Assembly: GCA_964471825.1 (NCBI GenBank)
Contig: CAYYKD010000003.1
Location: 74,349-138,348, forward strand
Direction: 5' to 3'
Source of the DNA: CAYYKD01 sp964471825
GTDB lineage: Bacteria; Spirochaetota; GWE2-31-10; CAYYKD01
DNA: 64,000 nucleotides
Notes under the pieces: model-generated
Told to the model about the DNA's origin: nothing
Databases searched by the model: none
Seen by the model: the letters and a program-made list of their open reading frames with translations, nothing else
Translations under genes and position numbers: made by a program
Shown here: one piece after another, positions 33,449-42,813 of the stretch
How positions within the stretch are numbered: position 1 is the stretch's first letter
Layout: each line of letters starts with the position of its first letter

Positions 33449-34744
33449 ATATTCCTTGTTGGTTTTGAAGACCGGGATTTTGTCAAATATTGGATTGAGC
33501 TGGCATGGGGTTTTGTATAACTTCAGATTAAAGTCTGTATTTAGAAAATGGTCTTCATATACGCTATAGACTGTGTCTTTTATAAGACAATTTGAGTCAG
33601 CATTGAGCCTGTTTATATTTACCGTAGGATTTCTATAGTCCGATGATGCAGACCATGATTCTTCAGTATTAAGATAGTCAGATCTATATATAAACTCATT
33701 TTCAAAATTGCCGCCCTGAGCGTGACTCTTTCCTGATTTAAATCCAAAATCCTGACCTGAAATAATCACAGATTTAAATCCAAGCTGACCTATAATCCTA
33801 AGAGTGTTAAAAAAAACTGTTCCTTCAGCCGGGCTCTTTAGAATGGGTTGAGATCTAAAAAGCTCATTGCCGAGACCATTACAGTAGTCATAGAAATAGA
33901 AGTCCTGTTTGAGATTTAATAATGAACTGTTAATGCAGGGGTGTGCTAGAACTATATATCTATGCTTTAGTAAATAGAGATGATAGAGGGAGCCATAGCC
34001 CGGATCAGCTAATACAATATAGTCTGCAAATATCTGTGCGGATTCTAAAAATCTAACAGCGGATGGAAGTGCAAAGATAGGGATTTTCGCAGAGAGTTCT
34101 CTGATGTACTCTATGTTTAGTTCTAGACTTCCGCCGGATGAACAGATCAACGCAACGCTCTCACTCTCTATATTGTCATTTATATTATTGTTTTTTGAGT
34201 TGTTCTTATCAGTATGCAGTAATTTGGGGTGATTGCCTGTTATTTGAATTTTCTGCATATTTCTTGTATAGTTTCTTTGCATCAGATCGTCAAATCCAAC
34301 CCCCGTATTTAGAGAAAGCCCTGTTTTGTAGAGAATTGATTTTATACGCTGAATGTATGGAATATAGAACTCATGATTGTGTTTTAAAAGCTCAGGCCAT
34401 ACAACAACAGATATATCAGATGAATGTATATTGTTGTCTACAAGGTAGCGTTCAAGTTCCTCATGAGTATTTAGATATACAATGCTCTTAGATTGAATTG
34501 ATTCTTCGAATTTTTCGGGCGTGCAGGAAATCACTTTTTTATTGATACCAAGTAGTATCTTATTGATGTACTCTGCACCGCAGACTGTGATCACTGTGTC
34601 CTTTAGAACGCCAAGCGATTTGATATATCTATCAGCCTCTGATATGGGATCATATAGTGAATATAGCAATTTGTCATTATATGAATATGTTATAAAGCCT
34701 TTTTTACCAATAATTGATTTGTATTTTAACTGATCACTTTTCAT
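33446..34744 (-). CDS. DUF115/MptE-like protein (6-hydroxymethylpterin pyrophosphokinase fold, Maf-like)
   Basis: A protein of about 432 residues. The central part has A-L-I-C-S-S-G-G-S-L-E-L-N (about 199-211), P-S-A-V-R-F-L and Y-I-V-L-A-D-P-G (about 243), the pattern of the DUF115/MAF_flag10 family that shares a fold with archaeal MptE. Family members modify flagellins or other glycans in some bacteria, but the role here is unknown. I chose ATG 34744 because the TTG at 34780 coincides with the -35 box of a good promoter. From that promoter the mRNA would be leaderless. The stop lies in the 38-bp duplication shared with the neighbouring gene. Confidence 0.68.
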   Translation of the reverse strand: MKSDQLKYKSIIGKKGFITYSYNDKLLYSLYDPISEADRYIKSLGVLKDTVITVCGAEYINKILLGINKKVISCTPEKFEESIQSKSIVYLNTHEELERYLVDNNIHSSDISVVVWPELLKHNHEFYIPYIQRIKSILYKTGLSLNTGVGFDDLMQRNYTRNMQKIQITGNHPKLLHTDKNNSKNNNINDNIESESVALICSSGGSLELNIEYIRELSAKIPIFALPSAVRFLESAQIFADYIVLADPGYGSLYHLYLLKHRYIVLAHPCINSSLLNLKQDFYFYDYCNGLGNELFRSQPILKSPAEGTVFFNTLRIIGQLGFKSVIISGQDFGFKSGKSHAQGGNFENEFIYRSDYLNTEESWSASSDYRNPTVNINRLNADSNCLIKDTVYSVYEDHFLNTDFNLKLYKTPCQLNPIFDKIPVFKTNKEY

Positions 34745-34751
34745 ATATCTA

Positions 34752-34780
34752 TATATACCAATTAAACTGAAATATTTCAA
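34752..34780 (-). promoter_or_regulatory. Promoter of the DUF115 gene, probably leaderless
   Basis: Minus strand: TTGAAA (34780-34775), 17-base spacer, TATATA (34757-34752), then seven bases to the ATG at 34744. No Shine-Dalgarno site fits in between. Confidence 0.6.
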
Positions 34781-34801
34781 GAATCTCTATAATTAATCTC
34801 A

Positions 34802-34834
34802 CTATAAATAAGCTCTATAAATAAGCTCTATAAT
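34802..34834 (+). repeat. 13-bp tandem repeat
   Basis: CTATAAATAAGCT occurs twice in succession with a partial third copy (CTATAA), in the gap between the DUF115 and groES genes. Confidence 0.8.
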
Positions 34835-34849
34835 CATGCCACGCACACT

Positions 34850-34884
34850 AAAAAAAGCACGAAGTCTCTGCTCCGTGCTTTTTT
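34850..34884. terminator. Bidirectional terminator downstream of groES
   Basis: GCACG (34857-34861) pairs with CGTGC (34874-34878) with partial inner pairing. It is flanked by an A run (34850-34856) and a T run (34879-34884). It ends the groES transcript (minus strand) and would also work on the plus strand. Confidence 0.9.
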
Positions 34885-34918
34885 AGTACTAAATATTAAA
34901 TATCTTCATTACATTTAG

Positions 34919-35182
34919 TTAATCAATAATTGCCAATATGTCTTCACACTTGATAACAAGGTGATCTTTACCGTCAATCTTTATCTGAGTGCCTGCGTAC
35001 TTATCGTAAATAACTTTGTCGCCTGCCTTTACTGTTACATTTTCGCCCTTACCAACAGCAATAACCTTACCTTCTTGAGTCTTTTCCTGTGCTGCCTGAG
35101 GAATTAAAATCCCTCCTGTACTTTTTTCCTCTGAAGTTTTAATCTCAATTAGAACTCTCTCTCCTAATGGTTTAACCGCCAT
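34919..35182 (-). CDS. groES: Co-chaperonin GroES
   Basis: An 87-residue protein with the whole GroES pattern: V-K-P-L-G-E-R-V-L-I at the N-terminus, T-G-G-I-L-I-P in the mobile loop region, E-G-K-V-I-A-V-G-K-G, and V-I-Y-D-K-Y-A-G-T. It forms the heptameric lid of GroEL. No groEL gene is adjacent; it stands alone between a terminator and a divergent ABC-F gene. No CIRCE operator is visible upstream. Confidence 0.96.
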   Translation of the reverse strand: MAVKPLGERVLIEIKTSEEKSTGGILIPQAAQEKTQEGKVIAVGKGENVTVKAGDKVIYDKYAGTQIKIDGKDHLVIKCEDILAIID

Positions 35183-35277
35183 TTCTTGCTCCTTAACAAC
35201 TGAATTTTTTATTATGGCGCGAGCTGAAGTTAAAAACCTCTATGCTCGAACGCATTGTTATATTTTTATATGCGGTA

Positions 35278-35305
35278 ATTTAATAATCTATTATAAAAAA
35301 GTCAA
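35278..35305 (-). promoter_or_regulatory. Possible promoter of groES
   Basis: Minus strand: TTGACT (35305-35300), 16-base spacer, TTAAAT (35283-35278), about 95 bases before the ATG. The -10 box is weak. The rest of the 332-bp divergent gap holds the TTGACA at 35395 and no other gene. Confidence 0.4.
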
Positions 35306-35394
35306 GCATAATTCGTTTTTTTTGTTATTAAAATATGATGGTTGTAAAAGTGGTACTTATCAATTGTCATTCTAATCTTAATCTAAAACATCCA

Positions 35395-35423
35395 TTGACA
35401 ATTTTTAGAATAAAATATATTTA
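35395..35423 (+). promoter_or_regulatory. Possible promoter of the ABC-F gene
   Basis: TTGACA (35395-35400) with TATTTA at a 17-base spacing (35418-35423). The -35 box is perfect but the -10 box is poor, so the exact start is uncertain. Confidence 0.4.
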
Positions 35424-35514
35424 TAGTTTGAGGCAAAGAATACCTCTGAAATTCTCGAGTAGATGATTTCAGCAGGAGCCTCGTTTAATGAATTACAGTA
35501 GTGAGGTATAGAAA

Positions 35515-37128
35515 TTGATACAGGCAGCAGGTATAACACTTAGATTTGGTAAGAGAGCATTGTTCGAAGATGTTAATATAAAATTTACGCAGGGAAATTG
35601 CTATGGTCTGATTGGTGCAAATGGTTCGGGCAAATCAACATTCCTTAAGATACTCTCAGGTGAGATAGAATCATCGAGTGGCGAAGTCATTGTAGGCTCA
35701 AAAGAGAGAGTAGCTGTACTTAAACAGGATCACTATGCATTTGATGACTACAGTGTTCTTGATACGGTTATTATGGGGCATAAAAAGCTCTATGACATCA
35801 TGAAACAAAAAGATGAGATCTATGCAAAACCTGACTTCTCAGATGCAGATGGATTAAAGGCTGCTGAACTTGAAAATGAGTTTGCTGAGATGGATGGGTG
35901 GAATGCGGAGACGGATGCGGCAACGCTATTAAGCGGTCTTGGTATTCAGGAATCCTTGCATTACTCGATGATGAAGGATATAGGCGGAGGAGAAAAAGTC
36001 AGGGTACTCCTTGCTCAGGCATTATTCGGTAATCCTGATATATTACTTCTCGATGAGCCAACTAACCATCTTGACATTGATTCAATCACATGGCTGGAAG
36101 AGTTCCTTATAGATTTTGATAATACCGTTATAGTAGTTTCGCATGATAGACATTTTTTAAATAAAGTCTGTACACATATAGCCGACATTGACTTTAGTAA
36201 GATCACGCTCTATGTAGGTAACTATGACTTCTGGTATGAGTCAAGTCGTCTTGCACAGCAACAGATGAAGGATGAGAACAAGAAAAAAGAACAGAAGATG
36301 AAAGAGTTACAGGCATTTATCCAGCGATTCTCATCAAATGCCTCAAAAGCCAGACAGGCGACTTCCAGGAAAAAGGTTCTTGATAAAATTCAGCTTGAAG
36401 ATATCAGACCATCAACCCGGAAATACCCATATATTGCTTTTACGCAGGAAAGGGAGGCCGGTAAGGAGATCCTAACTGTCGAGAAGTTGACAAAGACAGT
36501 TGAGGGAGTTAAGGTATTCAATAATCTGGAGCTTACTATAAATAAGGGTGAAAAAGTTGCCTTTGTCGGATCAGATAGTCTTCCTAAAACAACACTGTTT
36601 AAGATCCTAATGGGAGAGATGAAGCAGGATAGCGGAGATTTCAAATGGGGGATTACAACTGCAAGGTCCTATTTTCCAAAGGACAATTCTGAATTTTTTA
36701 AAGCCGATTACAACCTTGTGGACTGGCTTAGACAGTATTCTAAGAACCAGGAAGAGACCTATATACGGGGATTTCTCGGACGGATGCTCTTCTCAGGCGA
36801 GGAGTCGCTAAAAAAAGCCTCTGTGTTATCAGGTGGTGAAAAAGTAAGGTGTATGTTGTCAAGAATGATGTTGTCCGAGTCAAATATTCTCATACTTGAT
36901 GAGCCGACAAACCACCTTGATCTTGAAACAATAACCTCATTAAACGAGTCTCTAATAAATTTTAGCGGGACTGTTCTATTTACATCTCATGACCATCAGT
37001 TTACACATACGATTGCAACAAGGATAATTGAGATCACTCCAAGGGGTGTAATTGATAAGATGATGTCCTATGATGACTATATTGAAAGTGCGGACATAAA
37101 AGAGCTTAGAAAAAAATACTATTCATAA
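35515..37128 (+). CDS. ABC-F family ATPase (YbiT/YkpA type)
   Basis: A 537-residue soluble protein with two ABC domains and no membrane part, as in ABC-F translation factors or ribosome-protection proteins. Domain 1: G-A-N-G-S-G-K-S-T (Walker A, about 37), G-G-G-E-K-V-R (signature), L-L-L-D-E-P-T-N-H-L-D (Walker B). A charged linker (about 240-295) follows. Domain 2: L-S-G-G-E-K-V-R and L-I-L-D-E-P-T-N-H-L-D are intact, but Walker A reads V-G-S-D-S-L-P-K-T-T-L with Pro for the Gly before Lys, a degeneration I recall in this subfamily. The start is a TTG eight bases after GAGG; the N-terminus then aligns with relatives (M-I-Q-A-A-G-I-T-L-R-F-G). Confidence 0.9.
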   Translation: MIQAAGITLRFGKRALFEDVNIKFTQGNCYGLIGANGSGKSTFLKILSGEIESSSGEVIVGSKERVAVLKQDHYAFDDYSVLDTVIMGHKKLYDIMKQKDEIYAKPDFSDADGLKAAELENEFAEMDGWNAETDAATLLSGLGIQESLHYSMMKDIGGGEKVRVLLAQALFGNPDILLLDEPTNHLDIDSITWLEEFLIDFDNTVIVVSHDRHFLNKVCTHIADIDFSKITLYVGNYDFWYESSRLAQQQMKDENKKKEQKMKELQAFIQRFSSNASKARQATSRKKVLDKIQLEDIRPSTRKYPYIAFTQEREAGKEILTVEKLTKTVEGVKVFNNLELTINKGEKVAFVGSDSLPKTTLFKILMGEMKQDSGDFKWGITTARSYFPKDNSEFFKADYNLVDWLRQYSKNQEETYIRGFLGRMLFSGEESLKKASVLSGGEKVRCMLSRMMLSESNILILDEPTNHLDLETITSLNESLINFSGTVLFTSHDHQFTHTIATRIIEITPRGVIDKMMSYDDYIESADIKELRKKYYS

Positions 37129-37204
37129 ATGGATGCCTACATCTCTGCGTTAAGTTTATAAACGAGTATACACTTATTTAAGAAAAAGTGAAACGGAGGT
37201 ACCT

Positions 37205-38344
37205 GTGAAATATCATCTTTATCCTATAAAGAACTTAGTTATAGACGAAAAAGATAGCCTTACCTTAGACTCAGGTGAGAGTTTTGGACCTATTAATATA
37301 GCCTATGAGACATTCGGTACACTCAATGAAAAGAAAGACAATGCAATTCTTGTGATCCATGCTTTAACAGGCGATACTCATGTGTGCTCTGACTATGACA
37401 AGGATGATCAAACCCCCGGCTGGTGGGATGATGTTATCGGCAAGGGCAAGGCTATTGATACAGATAAATACTTTATTATATGTTCAAACTGTTTTGGCGG
37501 CTGTTCAGGTACAACAGGTCCGGCAACAATCAGTCCAAAGACAGGCAAACCATATGGACTTGAATTTCCGATAATAACAGTCAGAGATATGGTTAGGGTT
37601 CAAAAGCTGCTGGTAGATTACCTCGGCATAGAGTCCTTAAAGGCGGTTATAGGCGGCTCTCTTGGTGGTATGCAGGTTCTTGAGTGGGCGGTTAGTTTTC
37701 CTGATACAGTAAAAAAAGCTATTGTTATAGCCTCAGCAGCTAAAACTTCGCCGCAGGTTATAGCTTTCGGAGAGGTAGGAAGAAATGCGATAATGGCAGA
37801 CCCGAATTTTAATAGCGGCAATTACTATGATGGGGAACGACCTGTGAAAGGTTTATCGATAGCGAGGATGGTTGCACATATCACATATCTTTCGAATGAG
37901 TCCATGCAGCTTAAATTCGGTAGAGATATAAAGACTGAGATAAAAAAGAGTGATGAGCTCTATGGATTATTCGGGCCGATGTTTCAGGTAGAGAGTTACC
38001 TCAGGTATCAGGGGCAGAAATTTGTAGAAAGATTTGATGCAAATAGCTATCTCTATATTACGAAGGCTATGGATATGTTTGATGTAAAACGGGATAAACA
38101 GACTCTTGCAGAGGCACTTCAAGTCGTAAAGTCAAGAATGCTTGTCATTTCATTTACAAGTGATTGGCACTTCATGCCATCAGAAAGCTGGGAGATTGTT
38201 AAGGCTATGATGAGCTGTGATAAGGAGATTAGTTATATCAATCTCAACTCGCCATATGGACACGATGCATTTCTCATAAAAAATCCGGAACAGGAAAGGC
38301 TGATCAAAAGCTTTATTGACAATGACAGGAGAAAAGCTCTATGA
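37205..38344 (+). CDS. metX: Homoserine O-acetyltransferase (MetX)
   Basis: An alpha/beta-hydrolase-fold acyltransferase that activates homoserine for methionine synthesis. Features: I-A-Y-E-T-F-G-T-L-N-E (about 29-39), H-A-L-T-G-D-T-H, the N-C-F-G-G-C-S-G-T-T-G-P block and the nucleophile elbow G-G-S-L-G-G-M-Q (catalytic Ser about residue 149). Near the C-terminus are the catalytic Asp (S-D-W-H-F) and His (Y-G-H-D-A-F-L). The 379-residue length is normal. The start is a GTG with GGAGG five bases before it. Succinyl instead of acetyl donor cannot be excluded from sequence alone. The stop overlaps metW (ATGA). Confidence 0.94.
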   Translation: MKYHLYPIKNLVIDEKDSLTLDSGESFGPINIAYETFGTLNEKKDNAILVIHALTGDTHVCSDYDKDDQTPGWWDDVIGKGKAIDTDKYFIICSNCFGGCSGTTGPATISPKTGKPYGLEFPIITVRDMVRVQKLLVDYLGIESLKAVIGGSLGGMQVLEWAVSFPDTVKKAIVIASAAKTSPQVIAFGEVGRNAIMADPNFNSGNYYDGERPVKGLSIARMVAHITYLSNESMQLKFGRDIKTEIKKSDELYGLFGPMFQVESYLRYQGQKFVERFDANSYLYITKAMDMFDVKRDKQTLAEALQVVKSRMLVISFTSDWHFMPSESWEIVKAMMSCDKEISYINLNSPYGHDAFLIKNPEQERLIKSFIDNDRRKAL

Positions 38345-38961
38345 AAAACTTAAAGGAAGCACTACATGAGATTATCTCAGAATACATATCAGACAAATCA
38401 ACAGTACTCGATCTTGGATGTGGCAATGGAGTTCTCTTAAAACACCTTGTTGATACCAAGGAAGTTATCTGTCATGGAATAGAGATTAAGACAGATGCAA
38501 TTATAAGTGCCATCGAAAAAGGTATAAGTGTTATTCAATGGGATCTTAATAAACTTCCGCTTGACTTTCCGGATAATGCGTTTGATTTTGTTACAATGCA
38601 GCAGGCAATTCAGGAGATTAAGGAACCAAAGAAACTTATCCTGGAGATGCTAAGGATCGGTAAAGAGGTAATAATGAGTTTTCCTAACTTTGGAAATATA
38701 AATATCAGAGGCAAGTTCTTTTTTACCGGGCAGATGCCGATTACAGATGAACTTCCCAATAAATGGTATGATACTCCAAACATTCATCTTCTTACCGTTA
38801 AGGATTTTGAAGGTTTCTGCGATGATTACGGCATCAGAATAATCCGCAAAATCTTTCTTAAAAGAGATCGGATGACCAAAAAGTACAAACGAATTAAGGC
38901 ACTAAGCAATATGAGAGCTGATGTTGCTGTCTATAAAATCCGTCTAAAAAGCAAGGGTTAA
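38341..38961 (+). CDS. metW: Methionine biosynthesis protein MetW
   Basis: A 206-residue Rossmann methyltransferase-like protein with V-L-D-L-G-C-G-N-G (motif I, about 22-30) and the MetW-specific stretches Q-W-D-L-N-K-L-P-L, M-Q-Q-A-I-Q-E-I and S-F-P-N-F-G-N-I-N-I-R, followed by W-Y-D-T-P-N-I-H-L-L-T. MetW partners MetX and is needed for efficient homoserine acylation in several bacteria. It starts within the last codon of metX. Confidence 0.94.
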   Translation: MKNLKEALHEIISEYISDKSTVLDLGCGNGVLLKHLVDTKEVICHGIEIKTDAIISAIEKGISVIQWDLNKLPLDFPDNAFDFVTMQQAIQEIKEPKKLILEMLRIGKEVIMSFPNFGNINIRGKFFFTGQMPITDELPNKWYDTPNIHLLTVKDFEGFCDDYGIRIIRKIFLKRDRMTKKYKRIKALSNMRADVAVYKIRLKSKG

Positions 38962-39022
38962 CCCTAGTAGACGGAGCTACATTTTTAAGCATCTATCATA
39001 TTTCAAAATCACAACTTGCTAC

Positions 39023-39051
39023 TTGCGAAATTATTAAATTAAATATATAAT
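39023..39051 (+). promoter_or_regulatory. Promoter of the thioesterase-nth unit
   Basis: TTGCGA (39023-39028), 17-base spacer, TATAAT (39046-39051), 64 bases before the ATG. The -10 box is perfect and the -35 box is fair. Confidence 0.55.
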
Positions 39052-39115
39052 TATAGGAATTCAAATTCTATAATAGGCTCTAATAGAGTTGTAGTTTATT
39101 AAACCGGAGAGAAAA

Positions 39116-39514
39116 ATGTATAGTTATCCTGTCAGGGTGCAGTTTGAGGATATAGATGTATATAATATCGCACATCACACAAAGATTATCTGTTATCTTG
39201 AGCGGGCAAGGGTGAATTTTTTTTCCGATAGAGGTTTTGATGTACGAAATGCCCCCTATGGCCTTGTACTTAGAAATATAAATATAAAATTCAGGGTACC
39301 ACTGTTAATGCTTGATGATATTGTGATAACACTTCAGACGAAGGATATTGGAAATTTTAAGTTTATATTTTACTATGAGGTGTTAAAAAATGGTGTAAAA
39401 CACGCCTCAGCTGAGATCGAGATGGCTGTTATAGATCTTGAAACAAAGAAACCTAAAAAAATACCTGATCTAATGATGGAAATGCTGAAAAGCATAGAGA
39501 TAGAAAATAGTTAA
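39116..39514 (+). CDS. Acyl-CoA thioesterase, 4-hydroxybenzoyl-CoA thioesterase/YbgC type
   Basis: A 132-residue single hot-dog domain. The N-terminus V-R-V-Q-F-E-D-I-D-V-Y-N-I-A-H-H matches the YbgC/FadM pattern (v.y.dtD..Ghv.h), with the catalytic Asp at D-x-D-V-Y and His following. The long helix (Y-L-E-R-A-R-V-N-F-F) and strands with I-K-F-R-V-P-L complete it. It probably hydrolyses an acyl-CoA or acyl-ACP; the substrate is unknown. GGAG lies nine bases before the ATG. nth starts 22 bases after its stop. Confidence 0.82.
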   Translation: MYSYPVRVQFEDIDVYNIAHHTKIICYLERARVNFFSDRGFDVRNAPYGLVLRNINIKFRVPLLMLDDIVITLQTKDIGNFKFIFYYEVLKNGVKHASAEIEMAVIDLETKKPKKIPDLMMEMLKSIEIENS

Positions 39515-39536
39515 ACAATAAAAAATGGGAGGTGGT

Positions 39537-40202
39537 ATGTCGGGTGCTTCAATAAATAACTTTGAATTCGTCCTAACATTGCTTGAGGCCTCCTATAGAG
39601 AATCAGATGCCCCCTCTATAACATTAATCTCACAGACAAAAAGAGATCCGTTTTATGTTTTAATCTCAACAATTATAAGTCTGAGGACTAAGGATGAAGT
39701 AACGCTTGATGTCTCAAACAGACTCTATGAAACTGTTCAGAACATGGAAGATATTGAGAAGACCGGCGTTGAGAGATTGACAGAGCTTCTATATCCTGCG
39801 GGATTTTATAGGACTAAGGCAAGAAACATCTTGACTATAGCAGCATTGGTTAGGGAAGAGTTTGGCGGTAGAATCCCCGATAGCATGGATGATCTGCTAA
39901 GGCTTCCGGGAGTCGGACGCAAAACCGCAAACCTTGTTCTAATACTTGGCTATAATAAAGAGGGACTCTGTGTTGATACACATGTACACAGGATATCAAA
40001 TAGATTTGGCTGGGTTAAAACAAAGAGGCCTGACGATACTGAGTTTGCGCTTAGATCATTTCTGCCTATTCAATATTGGCGGATTATTAATGACTATCTG
40101 GTTAGTTATGGGCAAACAGTCTGTAGACCTGTGTCACCTCATTGCTCTGTATGTACTTTAAGTTTGGTCTGTCCAAAGATCGGTGTTGATCGAATGCGTT
40201 AA
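39537..40202 (+). CDS. nth: Endonuclease III (DNA glycosylase/AP lyase)
   Basis: A base-excision-repair enzyme for oxidised pyrimidines. The helix-hairpin-helix L-P-G-V-G-R-K-T-A (catalytic Lys, about 122-130), the catalytic Asp in V-D-T-H-V-H-R, and the C-terminal [4Fe-4S] set C-x6-C-x2-C-x5-C (C-R-P-V-S-P-H-C-S-V-C-T-L-S-L-V-C) are all present. I chose ATG 39537 because GGGAGG sits four bases before it. An ATG at 39525 is in frame but its ribosome-binding site is poor. The length from the chosen start is 221, normal for the family. Confidence 0.95.
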   Translation: MSGASINNFEFVLTLLEASYRESDAPSITLISQTKRDPFYVLISTIISLRTKDEVTLDVSNRLYETVQNMEDIEKTGVERLTELLYPAGFYRTKARNILTIAALVREEFGGRIPDSMDDLLRLPGVGRKTANLVLILGYNKEGLCVDTHVHRISNRFGWVKTKRPDDTEFALRSFLPIQYWRIINDYLVSYGQTVCRPVSPHCSVCTLSLVCPKIGVDRMR

Positions 40203-40229
40203 ACAGGTCCGTTTATTAGGAGGCATTTC

Positions 40230-42764
40230 GTGAGAAAAGTATTATTGTGCGTGTGTTTGTTATGTGCTGTAACAGGCATTTATTCATATGATATAAATAT
40301 CAGTGTTATCGACAAAGATATCGATATTCCTCTGGAGGGTGTTAAGTTAACACTAATAAAAACGGGGAATAGCGTATCAACCGATAGTAATGGATCTGCA
40401 AGGATAACGATCGGAGATGATCAGGGACAGATAGTTGTAGTTGCCTTCCTAAATGGCTATGAGACAAAGAGATTTGTACTTAAAAAAGCGGCTGAGGTTC
40501 AGATAGTCTCGATGAGTATACAGGGTGTGCTTGAGGGACAGGGTCTTGTTGTGGAGAGGAAGGCGTTGCAGATTAAGGATGAGAAGTCCGGCGTCTCTAC
40601 AATGGTAGATAAGCAGGAGATCAAACAGACTACCAAGGGGCCGCTTGAGGATATAATGACAACAATAAAGACTCTACCCGGAGTAAGCTACGCCGGTAAG
40701 TTTAGTTCAAGACCATCTGTAAGGGGCGGACATCCATCTGAGGTGTCGGCATTACTTGATGGTTTCTTGATTAGAATGCCCTACCATTGGGGCGGTGCAT
40801 TTTCAATATTCAATCCAAATATTATTGAATCGGTTAAGTTCTCAAATGGCGTGTTTAGTGCAAGGTATGGTGTAGCAATGAGCGGCCTTATTGAGGTAAA
40901 CTCGACGACTCCGGATCAGGGAGTTAGATTTGACGGTATATTATCAACTACCACTGCCGAGGCTTTTCTTCAGCTACCGTTATGGAAGAATTCCGGCCTA
41001 TTTGTAGGAGGGCGGGTAACATACCTTGATCCCGTCTTGTTGATCGCTGAGAGTGCAGTCACAAGTACAGGAACCGCAATTCAGACAGCACCATACATTA
41101 GAGATGCCTCATTTAAATGGTTCTGGAAACCCCACGAAAGAGTGGAGTGGTATATAAACTCATTTTTCGGGTCAGATGGCGTTGCTCTAAAGAATAAGGA
41201 TATAGGTGTTGATGACACAAAGACGATCGTGTCTGACTTTAATTTTGGTTACTACAAGTACAATACCTTTGTTGTGACCGGCGTTAAGTTTTTGCCGGTT
41301 GACAGGTTGTTTATACATATACTTGCAGGCTATGAGTTTCTGTTGAATGGCGTTGATGGGAAATTTAACGAAAATGGTACTAAGAACTATTCGCAAGAAT
41401 TTAAGGATCAATATGCAGGGTTTAAATTGGCAATGCCTACACTACCCGATATTAATGATAGTTTCTCAGTTAAGAACCTGGGTTCTAACTTTGCCAGATA
41501 CGATCTTGTACATAGTGCTCAGACTCGTATTGATTTTGATATAACGCTCCATGAGAGGGTTCAATTTTCATGCGGAGCAGGTCTTCTCTACGATAATATA
41601 CTACATAGCGAATCAGGGAAGATGTATTCTATCATTCCTACACAGGGTTTTCCACTCTACTCTAAGATCACAGTGGATCTTTCTGTAAAGGATAATCTCG
41701 TATTTAATTCCTTTACATTTATAAATTTTTTATTTACACCGCTTCCGGGTGTACTTGAAATTGAGGCGGGAGTACGGGTTGATCATTTCTATATGCAGGG
41801 CAATGATGTGAGTCTTAACACCTATCCTGTGCCAAATCCAAGATTGATGATCTCCTATACACCTGTAAGAGACAAGAAGTATATTAATAGTCTTACTCTT
41901 AGTCTGGGGGTGGGACTATTTTCTAAGATTCCGCTTGAGAGTTCAATCATTGAAAAGAAGTATGGAATAGATCATTTTGAGGTTCATCAGCCTAAGTCAT
42001 TAACAGCTATAACCGGTGTTGAGATTAATCTGCCATTGGACTTTAAGATAAAGGTTGAGGGGTACTACAAGTACTATTTTGATAGATTCTACTTTAATCT
42101 TGATACAACAGGTAATCAGACTAAGTTTCTCGTACACTCGGACGGGATTGGACATGCGGCAGGTTTTGATGTGCTACTTCAGAGGAAAATCTCAAGATGG
42201 GTAGATGGATGGATCTCATATTCGTTTATCTTTGCGAAGTACTACAATCCGGAAACCGATAATATGCCGTCAAAGACAACATTTCGAGGGGAACCTACAG
42301 GGACATGGTATTATCCTTCATATCATAGATGGCACAATATGAATATAGTTCTAAATATCAAGCCTGTAACATGGTTTACAATATCTTTAGCCCTAGCCCT
42401 GGCAAGCGGTAATCCTAAGAAGAGTTTTGAGACAGAGATGTTTCCTGTTCTGCTTGAAGATGGTCAGACTGTCCTTGAGATGTATCGTGATAAAGGGGTC
42501 TACACCGAGAAAGACGGCGATTCATTAAGAACGGGATTTAGTATTCCACTTGATTTGACTCTGAGATTTAATGTCTACTTTCCAAAATCTAAGGTCAAAA
42601 TGGAGGCCTATGTTTCTGTCGAGGATATATTTGTCATGGTCTACTCCGATCAGGTTAATGCAAAGTCTATTGATAAATACACAGGCAAGGAGTCAACGGG
42701 ACAGGCTGCATCGTTTAGTGTAGGCATCCCGATCCCAAGTATAGGTATTAAAATAAATTTCTAG
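40230..42764 (+). CDS. TonB-dependent receptor-like outer-membrane protein
   Basis: An 844-residue secreted protein with signal peptide (about 1-19) and a carboxypeptidase-regulatory-like beta domain (about 20-105; I-D-I-P-L-E-G-V-K-L). Then come a plug domain (about 120-235; T-I-K-T-L-P-G-V-S-Y-A-G-K-F-S-S-R-P-S-V-R-G-G) and a long beta-barrel. The barrel ends in alternating aromatic strands and the terminal I-G-I-K-I-N-F, typical of BAM substrates. No obvious TonB box was found at the mature N-terminus. The substrate is unknown. The GTG start has GGAGG six bases upstream. A lipoprotein gene follows 49 bases later, as a likely partner. Confidence 0.85.
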   Translation: MRKVLLCVCLLCAVTGIYSYDINISVIDKDIDIPLEGVKLTLIKTGNSVSTDSNGSARITIGDDQGQIVVVAFLNGYETKRFVLKKAAEVQIVSMSIQGVLEGQGLVVERKALQIKDEKSGVSTMVDKQEIKQTTKGPLEDIMTTIKTLPGVSYAGKFSSRPSVRGGHPSEVSALLDGFLIRMPYHWGGAFSIFNPNIIESVKFSNGVFSARYGVAMSGLIEVNSTTPDQGVRFDGILSTTTAEAFLQLPLWKNSGLFVGGRVTYLDPVLLIAESAVTSTGTAIQTAPYIRDASFKWFWKPHERVEWYINSFFGSDGVALKNKDIGVDDTKTIVSDFNFGYYKYNTFVVTGVKFLPVDRLFIHILAGYEFLLNGVDGKFNENGTKNYSQEFKDQYAGFKLAMPTLPDINDSFSVKNLGSNFARYDLVHSAQTRIDFDITLHERVQFSCGAGLLYDNILHSESGKMYSIIPTQGFPLYSKITVDLSVKDNLVFNSFTFINFLFTPLPGVLEIEAGVRVDHFYMQGNDVSLNTYPVPNPRLMISYTPVRDKKYINSLTLSLGVGLFSKIPLESSIIEKKYGIDHFEVHQPKSLTAITGVEINLPLDFKIKVEGYYKYYFDRFYFNLDTTGNQTKFLVHSDGIGHAAGFDVLLQRKISRWVDGWISYSFIFAKYYNPETDNMPSKTTFRGEPTGTWYYPSYHRWHNMNIVLNIKPVTWFTISLALALASGNPKKSFETEMFPVLLEDGQTVLEMYRDKGVYTEKDGDSLRTGFSIPLDLTLRFNVYFPKSKVKMEAYVSVEDIFVMVYSDQVNAKSIDKYTGKESTGQAASFSVGIPIPSIGIKINF

Positions 42765-42813
42765 GATAAACGGACCATGTTAGGCAAGTGAAAAAATATA
42801 AGGAAAACGCAAT

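Noticed and set aside
34138..34491. 117-codon plus-strand open frame opposite the DUF115 gene
   Set aside because: Antisense shadow of a gene with recognisable conserved motifs; Cys- and Tyr-rich composition without any domain.
35183..35330. CIRCE (HrcA) operator upstream of groES
   Set aside because: No TTAGCACTC-N9-GAGTGCTAA or close variant can be found.
37129..37204. SAM riboswitch in front of metX
   Set aside because: The gap is only 76 bases and shows no riboswitch-like stems; only a strong GGAGG site is seen.
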